DNA of 64,000 nt from JBBSHE01 sp038253325 (GTDB lineage Bacteria; Actinomycetota; Actinomycetes; Propionibacteriales; Nocardioidaceae). The position numbers and the translations under genes are program-made. Where the stretch lies: positions 1 to 64,000 of the forward strand of contig JBBSHE010000007.1 of the NCBI GenBank assembly GCA_038253325.1, in the 5' to 3' direction. Of this stretch, positions 30,676-39,113 are shown in pieces. Under the pieces are notes generated by a model, which saw nothing but the letters and a program-made list of their open reading frames with translations, was not told where the DNA came from and searched no databases. How positions within the stretch are numbered: position 1 is the first letter of the stretch; each line of letters starts with the position of its first letter.

Positions 30676-31929
30676 GTGCAGTCGTGGGAAACCGTCGAGA
30701 TCCGCGGACACCTGATGGACACGGGCATCTTGTCGCGCGTCCTCAACGACGTACGAGACTACGGCGGCGACCACGTGATCGAGAAGATCGACGTGGGACA
30801 CGACGCCGACGACGTCTCGTACGCCCGGATCAGGGTTGTGCACGACGACGAGGACTCCCTTCAACGGCTGGTGATGCGGCTACAGACCCGTGGCGTGAAC
30901 CTGACCGAGCCGGGTGAGATCACGCTGGTCGGGGCCGACACCGATGGCGTGTTCCCCGAAGGCTTCTACTCGACCACGAACCTCGACACCCAGGTGCGAT
31001 ACCTTGGCCACTGGACCGCCGTCGACAACCCCGAGATGGACTGTGGCCTGATCGTCTCCTCCGACGGCGGTGTTACCCGGGTCGTCACGCTTCCGATGTC
31101 CGACGTCCGAGCGGGCATGCAGGTCGTGTGCGGCCCGCAGGGCGTCAAGGTGACGCCGCCGATCGTGAACCCGCGCGACGACACGTCGTTCGGTTTCATG
31201 GATTCGGAGGTCTCGAGCGAGAAACCCCAGACTCTCCTGGTTCGGCAGGTCGCCGACGGCGTGCGGGAGGCGAAGGCGGCGGGAAAACGGGTGCTGTGGG
31301 TGGGCGGCCCGGGCATCGTGCACACGGGCGCGGCTCCGGCGATGGTGGCGCTCGTCAGGGCCGGCTTCGTCGACGTGCTGTTCGCCGGCAACGCACTCGC
31401 CACTCACGACATCGAGTCCTCGCTGTACGGGACCTCGTTGGGCGTCGACCTGGCGGTCGGACGAGGGGTCGAGCACGGTCACGAACACCACATCCGTGCT
31501 CTCAACACGATCCGCCGGGCCGGCTCGATCGCGGCCGCGGTGCAGCAGGGCGTGCTGACCGGGGGCGTCATGCACGCGATGGTGAGCGAGGGCAAGGACT
31601 TCGTGCTGGTCGGCTCGGTGCGAGACGACGGCCCGCTGCCCGATGTCTACACCGACGTGATCGAGGGCCAGCGGGCGATGCGCGCCCAGCTGCACGACGT
31701 CGGCTTCTGCCTGATGATGGCGACGATGCTGCACTCGGTCGCAACAGGAAATCTCCTCCCGGCGTCCATCCCGCTGGTCTGTGTCGACATCAACCCCGCA
31801 ACGGTGACGAAGCTCGCCGACCGCGGCTCGTCGCAGGCGAAGGGCATCGTCACCGACGTCGGCCTGTTCCTCGAGCAACTGGCTCTCGAGCTGACACCTG
31901 ACTTCCGCCGCGACCAGACCCGCTCGTAG
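30676..31929 (+). CDS. TIGR00300 family protein (LOR/SDH bifunctional-type domain)
   Basis: The 417-aa protein matches the TIGR00300 family, related to the C-terminal part of the cyanobacterial arginine-degrading enzyme AgrE/ArgZ and to the LOR/SDH domain. Segments include TVEIRGHLMDTGILSRVLN at the start, VLWVGGPGIVHTGAAPAM, FVDVLFAGNALATHDIESS, and LVGSVRDDGPLPDV. The central Rossmann-type half resembles an NAD-dependent ornithine cyclodeaminase-like domain. Its reaction in bacteria outside cyanobacteria is not established. A GGGAGG site is 6 nt before the GTG. Confidence 0.82.
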   Translation: MQSWETVEIRGHLMDTGILSRVLNDVRDYGGDHVIEKIDVGHDADDVSYARIRVVHDDEDSLQRLVMRLQTRGVNLTEPGEITLVGADTDGVFPEGFYSTTNLDTQVRYLGHWTAVDNPEMDCGLIVSSDGGVTRVVTLPMSDVRAGMQVVCGPQGVKVTPPIVNPRDDTSFGFMDSEVSSEKPQTLLVRQVADGVREAKAAGKRVLWVGGPGIVHTGAAPAMVALVRAGFVDVLFAGNALATHDIESSLYGTSLGVDLAVGRGVEHGHEHHIRALNTIRRAGSIAAAVQQGVLTGGVMHAMVSEGKDFVLVGSVRDDGPLPDVYTDVIEGQRAMRAQLHDVGFCLMMATMLHSVATGNLLPASIPLVCVDINPATVTKLADRGSSQAKGIVTDVGLFLEQLALELTPDFRRDQTRS

Positions 31930-31939
31930 CGGTGTCACC

Positions 31940-32785
31940 ATGACGGGCGTCGGTCGCGCACGCGACGAGTCCGTCGTCACCAGGCTCCGGGCCGCCGGCT
32001 GTGTGTTCGCCGAGGACGAGGCGCGGTTGCTCGTCTCCGCGGCTCGGTCACCGGCCGACCTCGCCGCCATGGTCGATCGGCGGGTCGCCGGCCTTCCCCT
32101 CGAGCACGTCCTCGGCTGGGCGCAGTTCTGCGGTCTGCAGATAGCCGTGGACCCCGGGGTCTTCGTGCCCCGTCGCCGGACCGAGTTCCTCGTCCGGCAA
32201 GCTGCCGCTGTCGTCCCGCACCCGGCCGCCGGTGGCCAGACCCCCGCCCGGTCACCAGCCGTCGTCGTCGACCTGTGCTGCGGCTCCGGCGCAGTCGGCG
32301 CCGCGCTGGTCGCTGGCCTCGACCGGGTGGAGCTCTACGCCGTCGACATCGACCCCGCAGCCGTGCGGTGCGCCCGTCGCAATATCGCCGCCGCCGGAGG
32401 CCGTGCCTACGTCGGCGACCTCTATCAGCCGCTGCCTGGCGAGCTGCGGGGCCGCGTCGACGTTCTGGTCGCCAACGCGCCGTACGTGCCGACCGAGGCG
32501 TTCGGACTACTGCCCCCGGAAGCCCGGCTGCACGAGTCGCGAGTTGCGCTCGACGGCGGTGCCGATGGTCTCGACGTGGTGCGCCGGGTGACTGCAGCGG
32601 CCCCGCGATGGCTGGCACCGGGCGGCCATCTGCTGGTCGAGGCGGGCGAGCGCCAGGTGCCGCAGACCGTCGATATGTTCGCCCGTAACGGGCTGATCCC
32701 GCGGGTGGCCCGTTCCGACGAGCCGAATGCCACGGTCGTCATCGGAACCAGACCGGTCCTCGGACGCGAACCGGTTCAGCCGTAG
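31940..32785 (+). CDS. PrmC-related N5-glutamine methyltransferase
   Basis: The 281-aa class I SAM methyltransferase resembles PrmC, which methylates the GGQ Gln of release factors. Motif I is VVDLCCGSGAVGAAL and motif IV is VANAPYVPT at about residue 178, where true PrmC has NPPY. This NAPY form is typical of a separate actinobacterial PrmC-related group, so the target may not be a release factor. It starts 10 bp after the TIGR00300 gene and is probably co-transcribed. Its 3' end faces the ROK gene. Confidence 0.83.
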   Translation: MTGVGRARDESVVTRLRAAGCVFAEDEARLLVSAARSPADLAAMVDRRVAGLPLEHVLGWAQFCGLQIAVDPGVFVPRRRTEFLVRQAAAVVPHPAAGGQTPARSPAVVVDLCCGSGAVGAALVAGLDRVELYAVDIDPAAVRCARRNIAAAGGRAYVGDLYQPLPGELRGRVDVLVANAPYVPTEAFGLLPPEARLHESRVALDGGADGLDVVRRVTAAAPRWLAPGGHLLVEAGERQVPQTVDMFARNGLIPRVARSDEPNATVVIGTRPVLGREPVQP

Positions 32786-32829
32786 ATCACCGGGCGACCG
32801 GCGCCGGTACTGCACGAATGTGGTGCCGG

Positions 32830-33876
32830 TCACGTGAACGGGTCAAAGATGCCGCCGCTGCTCGTCAGCTCGGGTCGTCGCCGACGGCGCCGACGCTCGA
32901 TGCGGGCAAGGTCAGCCGCGCCGATCAGACCGGCTTCGTTGCCGAGCTGGGCTCGTACGATCGGCGCCTCCGGCCGAAAACCCCGTCCGGTGAGGGTACG
33001 TCGAAACGACTCGCGGGCGGGTGTGACGAGCAGGTCGCCGGCGTCCGAGACACCTCCTCCGATGACGAACATGCCTGGGTCGAAGGCTGCCGCGAGCAAC
33101 GCGATACCGACGCCGAGCCATTCCCCCACCTCGGTGAGCAGCTCGATCGCGGCCGGGTCACCGTCCTGGGCCGCTGTTGTCACGAGCGGTCCGGTGATTG
33201 CCGACGGATCTCCGCCCGCACGCTCGAGCAGCCCGTGGGCGACGGGGGAGTTCGATTGAGCCAGCTCGCGCGCCTCGCGGACGAGCGCGTTGCCGCTCGC
33301 GTACTGCTCCCAGCAACCCCGGTTTCCGCACTCGCACCGATGACCGCCTGACACGACCTGCATGTGGCCGAACTCGCCCGCGATCCCGAACTTCCCGCGG
33401 TACAGCTTGCCGTTGACGACGATGCCGCCGCCGATCCCGGTTCCGAGGTTGACGGTCACCACATCGGTCTGCCCCCGGGCCGCGCCGAACCGGGACTCGG
33501 CCCAGGCGGCACAGTTCGCGTCGTTGTCGATGGTCACGCGCAACCCGGTACGTCGGCGGATTGCATCCCGGAGCGGCTCGTTGCGCCAGGCCAGGTGTGG
33601 AGAGAACAGCACCTCGGCACGCGCCGCGTCGATGAAGCCGGCAGCGCCGATCCCGACCGCGAAGATCCGGTACCGTCGCCGAAGGTCGAAGACGACGTCC
33701 GCGATCGTGTCCTCGACCGCAGTCGGGCTGGTCGTGGGGGTCGGCCGGCGAATCTGCTCGACCACGGCGCCCGCCCGGTCGACGACCCCGGCCGCGACCT
33801 TCGTTCCGCCGATGTCGATGCCGATCGCAAGGCGTTCGAGTCGCTGTGGTCGACGCCGGTCCGGGCCGACGCTCAC
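32830..33876 (-). CDS. ROK-family glucokinase-like sugar kinase (second copy)
   Basis: The 348-aa protein is a ROK kinase: IGIDIGGTKVAAGVVDRAG for ATP, DNDANCAAWAE with the catalytic Asp, NLGTGIGGGIVVNG, then the Zn motif CECGNRGCWEQYASG. It starts at GTG 33874-33876, which overlaps the stop of the first ROK gene (GTGA). An N-terminal extension of about 15 residues and a basic C-terminal tail (RIERRRRRRRPEL) distinguish it from its neighbour. The tandem arrangement suggests duplication with divergence toward a different sugar. Confidence 0.9.
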   Translation of the reverse strand: MSVGPDRRRPQRLERLAIGIDIGGTKVAAGVVDRAGAVVEQIRRPTPTTSPTAVEDTIADVVFDLRRRYRIFAVGIGAAGFIDAARAEVLFSPHLAWRNEPLRDAIRRRTGLRVTIDNDANCAAWAESRFGAARGQTDVVTVNLGTGIGGGIVVNGKLYRGKFGIAGEFGHMQVVSGGHRCECGNRGCWEQYASGNALVREARELAQSNSPVAHGLLERAGGDPSAITGPLVTTAAQDGDPAAIELLTEVGEWLGVGIALLAAAFDPGMFVIGGGVSDAGDLLVTPARESFRRTLTGRGFRPEAPIVRAQLGNEAGLIGAADLARIERRRRRRRPELTSSGGIFDPFT

Positions 33877-34820
33877 CGCGAGATTCTCGCCAGGTCGGCG
33901 GCTCCGCTGATCCCAGCCTCGCCGCCGAGCGTGGCAAGCGTGATCTCGGCATGGCGCCGCCTGCCCCCGGCGGTCAACGTCCGTTCGTACGCGGCCCGCG
34001 CCGGCTCGACGAGCAGGGCGCCGGCGGCGGCGACACCACCGCCGATCGCGATCATGCCCGGATCGAGCACGGCGCCGAGCGAGCCGAGCCCTTCCCCCAG
34101 CCAGGTCCCCACCTCGGCCAGCAAGGAGATGCTCAAGGTGTCCCCGGACTGCGCCTGCGCCGTGAGGATCGGCCCGGTCAGCGCCGCAGGGTCGCCGCCG
34201 ACGGCGTCGGACATGCTCTTTGCGGCGGGGTCGTTGGCCGACATCCGATCCCGCCCGAGGCGAACCAGGGCGTTGCCGCTGGCGTACTGCTCCCAGCAGC
34301 CGTACTGACCGCAGGGGCAACGGACACCATGCGGGACGATCCGCAGGTGGCCGACCTCGGCGGCGATCCCGAACGCGCCGCGGTAGAGGGCACCGTCGGT
34401 GACGATGCCTCCGCCGACGCCGGTACCGACGGTGATCAGCAGCAGGTCGTCGACCGCGGCCCCGGCACCGAACCTGAACTCGCCCCAGGCGGCGGCGTTC
34501 GCGTCGTTCTCGACGACGACTGGGATGCCGACAAGCGCTCCGAGCTTGCTGCCGAGCGGCTCACCCGACCAGTCGATGTTGGGTGCGAACACGACCGTCG
34601 AGCGGTCGGCATCGACATATCCGGGGGCCCCGATGCCGACCGCGGTCACGTCGTGACGTCCCCGGAGATCTGCGATGACGTCCACGATCCGCCGCTCCGC
34701 GGCTGCCCGGTCGGTTGCCGGCGTCTCGGTGCGGACCTTCTCGAGGATCGTCCCGTCCTCATCGACGACACCGGCTGCGATCTTGGTCCCGCCGACATCC
34801 ACGCCGATCGTGAGGTCCAT
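33873..34820 (-). CDS. ROK-family glucokinase (first copy)
   Basis: The 315-aa protein has all ROK features: TIGVDVGGTKIAAGVVDEDG, VENDANAAAWGEFRFG, TVGTGVGGGIVTDG, EVGHLRIVPHG and the Zn-binding CPCGQYGCWEQYASG. It is closest in pattern to actinobacterial GlkA glucokinases, which phosphorylate glucose and in Streptomyces mediate carbon repression. The ATG at 34818-34820 overlaps the stop of the small Cys protein gene (TGATG). Nucleotide preference (ATP or polyphosphate) cannot be read from this sequence. Confidence 0.9.
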   Translation of the reverse strand: MDLTIGVDVGGTKIAAGVVDEDGTILEKVRTETPATDRAAAERRIVDVIADLRGRHDVTAVGIGAPGYVDADRSTVVFAPNIDWSGEPLGSKLGALVGIPVVVENDANAAAWGEFRFGAGAAVDDLLLITVGTGVGGGIVTDGALYRGAFGIAAEVGHLRIVPHGVRCPCGQYGCWEQYASGNALVRLGRDRMSANDPAAKSMSDAVGGDPAALTGPILTAQAQSGDTLSISLLAEVGTWLGEGLGSLGAVLDPGMIAIGGGVAAAGALLVEPARAAYERTLTAGGRRRHAEITLATLGGEAGISGAADLARISR

Positions 34821-35173
34821 CAGTCCTCCGCCAGGTCGATCTTCTCGAGGCCCGGGCCAGGATCGCGGTTCGGGTGCTCGACCGAGTCGAGGAGGCTCTT
34901 GAGCGCGAGCGCCAACGACGTCGCTGCGCTGGCGAGGTGCGCGCGAATCTCGGGGTTGGTCGAGCGCGCGTGCCGGGCGACCTGGCACAGCGGGCAGAAC
35001 CTGCACTCTGCCGACGCGGCGGCGTCGTCGCCGAGGCTGTGCAGGTGTAGGTCGCCGGAAGCGGGTCGGTCCGGGTCGTCGCGAGGCGGTGGACGGCGGC
35101 CCGTCCACTCCACCATCGCTGCGAACAGCTTGGCGGCCTCCTCGGCGACCGAGCCGATGGGTTCGGACGTCAT
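34820..35173 (-). CDS. Small conserved Cys-containing protein upstream of glucokinase
   Basis: This 117-aa soluble protein begins MTSEPIGSVAEEAAKLFAAM and has a CRFCPLCQVARHAR segment at about 58-71, a possible metal-binding CxxCxxC, then a helical tail. Similar proteins sit next to glkA in other actinomycetes, as far as I recall, but no function is known. The second of two consecutive ATGs is chosen because AGGAG lies 7 nt before it. It overlaps both the ArsA-like gene and the first ROK gene. Confidence 0.75.
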   Translation of the reverse strand: MTSEPIGSVAEEAAKLFAAMVEWTGRRPPPRDDPDRPASGDLHLHSLGDDAAASAECRFCPLCQVARHARSTNPEIRAHLASAATSLALALKSLLDSVEHPNRDPGPGLEKIDLAED

Positions 35174-36363
35174 CATTGTCCTCCTGCGGTGCTGGTTCCG
35201 ATCGGCGTGCCGAACGTCACGACGAGGGCGCTGTCGACGATTCGCGCTTCCACCACCGGCGCCGTGCGTACGGCCGCCGGTAGCGCGAGGATACGCCGGT
35301 GCGACCCCACGGTGACCACCAGTTCGTCACCGTGACGGGCGAGATCGATGTCTGCCCTGCTGGCGAAAGGCAGCGTGATCGTGACCGTCACCTCGGCACC
35401 CACCCGCCCCACCCTGACCGGTTCGGGATCGTCCGAGGGGCCGAAAGGATCCGTCGCGCCGTACACGTCGTTGGCGAAGCCCAAGACGGCGGCGAGCCCC
35501 ACCGGTTCATGCGCCCGGTATCCGGACAGCCAGATCGGGACAGGGCTGAACGAGCTGTGCACCTCGGCGAGGATCTCGGACTGCGTCTCGACCCAGCCCT
35601 GTCGCCACGCATCGGCACCGCCGGACGGGAACACCCGGTTCGCCACCACGCCGTCCACCCGGTACCCGTACAACGAGAGGCTGGTCAGGGTACGACGGGA
35701 CTCCGCCACGACGACGGTCTCGGGCGTGAGCACGAGTCGCACCGAGGCGTCGCGGCCGGTGAGGATCGTGCGAACATCGGCGAGGTCGGCGTGCAGGCGT
35801 TCGAGTGCGTCGAAGACCAGGTCACCGGGCATGGGAACCCCGGCGGCCCTGGTGAGAACGGGCTTGAGCACCTTGACGACTCTGCGCTCGACCGGAAGCA
35901 CCCGGTTCATGTACCAGTTGAGCGCCTCGGGAAGCGCGAGCAGCCGCAACGTCTCGGCGGTCGGTGCACAGTCGACGACGATGACGTCCCAGTCGCCGCC
36001 GCGGGCTTGCTCGCGCACCTCGAGCAGGGCGAGCACCTCCTCGGCTCCCGGGAGCACCGTCAGCTCCTCGGCCTGGATGGGGTCGACCCCTGCCGAATCG
36101 AGCACGCTCAGCAGGTACGACTGGATGTCTCCCCAGGACTCCTCGAACCGCTGCTGGGCGTCGACCTGCTGGACGAAGAGCCGGTCGGCAACGGGAGTCG
36201 GGCACCCGTCGACCGTGACCCCGAAGGTGTCGGCCAGCGAGTGCGCGGCGTCGGTGCTCACGACCAGGGTGCGATTACCACGAGAGGCCGCCAACGCGCC
36301 AGTTCCTGCGGCCACGGTGGTCTTGCCCACTCCCCCCTTGCCGGTGTAAAGCAGGATGCGCAC
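35173..36363 (-). CDS. ArsA/GET3-like P-loop ATPase
   Basis: The 396-aa protein starts with a deviant Walker A, YTGKGGVGKTTVAAG (residues 7-21), followed by VVSTDAAHSLADTFG and VIVVDCAPTAETLRLL. This places it among ArsA/Get3-type ATPases. A C-terminal region (VTVTITLPFASRADIDLARH) resembles the alpha-crystallin-like ArsA/HSP20 extension found in actinobacterial members. Role is unknown; there is no arsenic-resistance context. GTG 36361-36363 is 11 bp after the SRPBCC gene. The M. tuberculosis equivalent is Rv2184c. Confidence 0.88.
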   Translation of the reverse strand: MRILLYTGKGGVGKTTVAAGTGALAASRGNRTLVVSTDAAHSLADTFGVTVDGCPTPVADRLFVQQVDAQQRFEESWGDIQSYLLSVLDSAGVDPIQAEELTVLPGAEEVLALLEVREQARGGDWDVIVVDCAPTAETLRLLALPEALNWYMNRVLPVERRVVKVLKPVLTRAAGVPMPGDLVFDALERLHADLADVRTILTGRDASVRLVLTPETVVVAESRRTLTSLSLYGYRVDGVVANRVFPSGGADAWRQGWVETQSEILAEVHSSFSPVPIWLSGYRAHEPVGLAAVLGFANDVYGATDPFGPSDDPEPVRVGRVGAEVTVTITLPFASRADIDLARHGDELVVTVGSHRRILALPAAVRTAPVVEARIVDSALVVTFGTPIGTSTAGGQ

Positions 36364-36374
36364 GATGGGACCGT

Positions 36375-37223
36375 TCAGCCGGCCGACTCGACGCGCTTCT
36401 TCAGGCCCTTCAGCGCAGTGTCGACGACGACCTTCTCGGCCTTGCGTTTGAGCAGGCCGATCATCGGGATCGACAGGTCGACGGCGAGCTCGTAGCGCAC
36501 GTCGGTCTGATCGCCCTGCGACGTGAGGACGTACGCGCCCTCCATCGCCCGGAGCATTCGCGCCTCCACGAGCTTCCAGGTCACCTGCTTGTCGCCGTCC
36601 CACTCGTACCTCAGCGTGTACTCGTCCTTGATCGGCGCCGCATCGAGCACGAACCGGACCTCGCCGGCACGCCCGTCGTCGTAATCGCTCAGGACTTCCG
36701 TCTGCTTCACGCCCTTGGCCCACTCGGGGTACGCGTCGAAGTCGGCGATGACGGCCATCACGGCGTCGGGCGGTGCGGCGATCACGATGCGCGAGCTCGT
36801 CTGCTCCGCCACCTCGCCCTCCCGTTCGACAGCGGCCGTTGGTGACAGGGAGACTACCCGCTGACACGTCGCGACGCGTCCGCAACCCGGTTCGCGTAGA
36901 CCCTCGAGCTCGTCCTTCACGGTGAACATGTGCCGACGCAGACGGCGCGCGTACCGCGGCCACCATCGGCGGTGCACGTCGTGGGCGCGCAGGAAGACAT
37001 GGACGATCGCACCGTCTCCGAACTGCTCGACCCAGACCTCTGCCGACCCCTGCCAAGCACCGGTGACCGCCCAGCGCTTGCCGAGGCCGGCTCGGTCCTC
37101 GACACAGTGCAGCCGGATCTCCGGGAACCATGTCGACCAGCACCGCTCGTCACCGAGGAAGGCCGCGATGGCGGCGGGTGCGGCGACGATGAAGCTCTCG
37201 TCGACCACATGGACCGTCGACAT
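36375..37223 (-). CDS. Double SRPBCC (START-like) protein, apparent fusion of two genes
   Basis: One open frame of 282 residues contains two SRPBCC ligand-binding domains. The first (MSTVHVVDESFIVAAPAAI, FLGDERCWSTWFPEIRL) covers about 1-110; the second (SSRIVIAAPPDAVMAVIADF, AYPEWAKGVKQTEVL) covers about 140-282. In related actinomycetes these appear to be two genes, the second like M. tuberculosis Rv2185c. Here no stop codon separates them. An internal GTG at 36810-36812 has its own GGGAGG site, so the second domain may also be made alone. They probably bind lipids or polyketides. The ATG at 37221-37223 has a GGAGG site. Confidence 0.75.
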   Translation of the reverse strand: MSTVHVVDESFIVAAPAAIAAFLGDERCWSTWFPEIRLHCVEDRAGLGKRWAVTGAWQGSAEVWVEQFGDGAIVHVFLRAHDVHRRWWPRYARRLRRHMFTVKDELEGLREPGCGRVATCQRVVSLSPTAAVEREGEVAEQTSSRIVIAAPPDAVMAVIADFDAYPEWAKGVKQTEVLSDYDDGRAGEVRFVLDAAPIKDEYTLRYEWDGDKQVTWKLVEARMLRAMEGAYVLTSQGDQTDVRYELAVDLSIPMIGLLKRKAEKVVVDTALKGLKKRVESAG

Positions 37224-37328
37224 CCGTTGCCCTCCTGCCGTCGGCCATTCGGAACGGCCGTGAGCTCCACGGATCCTGACGGTAGCCTGCGACCCAAGTA
37301 TCCCGGCCTGAGTCTCAGGAGCAGCACT

Positions 37329-39113
37329 GTGCGTGAGTTCGCCAACCCGGCCGTGTACGCGGTTCCGGCGTCGGGCAACCTGACCGACGACGTGGTGGTG
37401 AACGCCCGCGAGCACGGGGCCGAGATCGTCTTCAGCCGCCGGGTCGGTGCGGACTGGATCGATGTCAGCGCCACCGCGTTCCACTCCCATGTCGTCGGTG
37501 CCGCCAAGGGCCTGCTGGCCGCCGGCGTGGCTCCGGGCGACCGGGTGGCGCTGATCTCGGCCACTCGGTACGAGTGGGCCGTTCTGGACTACGCGATCTG
37601 GTTCGCCGGCGCGGTCACGGTACCTGTCTACGAGACGTCGTCTCCGGACCAGATCGGATGGATCCTGTCCGATGCGGGAGTCGTGCTGGCGCTCGTCGAG
37701 ACGGAAGATCACCTGGCCCGGGTGACGAAGCACCAGGCAGAGCTTCCGGAGCTTCGTCGGGTCGTCTGCATCGACGGCGGTGACCTCGCCGACCTGGTGG
37801 CCGAGGGGGCAGCCATGACCGACGGTGAGCTCGAGTCCAGGCGCCGGTCTGTGACACCGGGCGATCTGGCCACGTTGGTCTACACGTCGGGTACGACGGG
37901 ACGTCCGAAGGGCTGCGCACTGACGCACGCGAACTTCATGTTCGAGCTCGGCGTGGCCGTCACCGTGCTGGACCGGCTGTTCGACGACGTCGGGTCCAGC
38001 ACATTGCTCTTCCTGCCGCTTGCGCACGTCTTCGCGCGGATCATCCAGGTCGGCTGCGTGAAACGTCGAGTGCGCGTCGGCCACACCGCCGATGTCAAGA
38101 ACCTCGTCGACGACCTCGGTGCATTCCGCCCGACCTTCGTCCTCGCCGTTCCCCGCGTGTTCGAGAAGGTGTTCAACACGGCCAGCCGACGGGCAGCCGC
38201 ATCGGGCCGGGGCAAGATCTTCGACACCGCCACCGAGGTCGCGGTCTCGTACAGCCGGGCGCTCGACGGCAGCGGACCCGGTCCGCTGCTGCGGTTGCGG
38301 CATGCTGCGTTCAAGCGCCTGGTGTACGCGAGGCTGCTTGCTGCACTCGGCGGACTTACCGAGTACGCCGTGTCCGGGGGCGCGCCGCTGGGTGAGCGGC
38401 TCGCCCACTTCTACCGCGGAATCGGCCTCCCGGTGCTCGAGGGCTACGGGTTGACGGAGACGACTGCTGCCCTGACCATCAATCTGCCGGGGCAGCAGCG
38501 AATCGGTACCGTCGGCCAGCCGATACCGGGAACGGTGGTCCGGGTGGCCGACGACGGTGAGTTGTCGTTCAAGGGCGCACAAGTGTTCGCCGGCTACTGG
38601 AAGAACCCCCTCGCGACTGCGGCCGCGATCACCGACGGCTGGTTCCACACCGGTGACGTCGGCGAGGTGGATGACGACGGCTTCGTCCGCATCACCGGAC
38701 GCAAGAAGGAGATCTTGGTCACCGCCGGGGGCAAGAACGTGGCCCCCGCCGTGCTCGAGGACCGGATCCGCGCGCACGCCCTGGTCAGCCAGTGCCTCGT
38801 GGTCGGCGACCGCAGGCCGTTCGTCGCAGCCCTGGTGACGCTCGACCAGGACGCCCTCGAGCTCTGGGCGGCGGCCAACGGCAAGACCCGCAGGACCGCT
38901 TCCCGCTACACCGATGCGGACGTACGCGCAGAGGTGCAGGCCGCGGTCGACGACGCCAACGCGGCGGTCTCCAAGGCGGAGTCCGTCCGCAGGTTCGTGA
39001 TCCTTCCCCGGGACTGGAGCGAGCAGACAGGTGAGCTCACGGCGACCCTGAAGGTCAAGCGCGACATCATCATGCAGCGCCACCACGCCGACATCGAGGC
39101 GCTCTATCTCTGA
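37329..39113 (+). CDS. Long-chain fatty acid--CoA ligase (AMP-binding), FadD15-like
   Basis: This 594-aa ANL-superfamily enzyme activates fatty acids as acyl-AMP and then acyl-CoA. The P-loop is VYTSGTTGRPKGCALTH at about 183-199, followed by LPLAHVFAR, YGLTETTAAL at about 377, GWFHTGDVGEVDDDGFV and GRKKEILVTAGGKNVAP. GTG 37329 is chosen with AGGAG 7 nt upstream. It is divergent from the SRPBCC gene and corresponds to Rv2187 (fadD15). Its 3' end overlaps the convergent PimB'-like gene by 44 bp. Confidence 0.94.
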   Translation: MREFANPAVYAVPASGNLTDDVVVNAREHGAEIVFSRRVGADWIDVSATAFHSHVVGAAKGLLAAGVAPGDRVALISATRYEWAVLDYAIWFAGAVTVPVYETSSPDQIGWILSDAGVVLALVETEDHLARVTKHQAELPELRRVVCIDGGDLADLVAEGAAMTDGELESRRRSVTPGDLATLVYTSGTTGRPKGCALTHANFMFELGVAVTVLDRLFDDVGSSTLLFLPLAHVFARIIQVGCVKRRVRVGHTADVKNLVDDLGAFRPTFVLAVPRVFEKVFNTASRRAAASGRGKIFDTATEVAVSYSRALDGSGPGPLLRLRHAAFKRLVYARLLAALGGLTEYAVSGGAPLGERLAHFYRGIGLPVLEGYGLTETTAALTINLPGQQRIGTVGQPIPGTVVRVADDGELSFKGAQVFAGYWKNPLATAAAITDGWFHTGDVGEVDDDGFVRITGRKKEILVTAGGKNVAPAVLEDRIRAHALVSQCLVVGDRRPFVAALVTLDQDALELWAAANGKTRRTASRYTDADVRAEVQAAVDDANAAVSKAESVRRFVILPRDWSEQTGELTATLKVKRDIIMQRHHADIEALYL

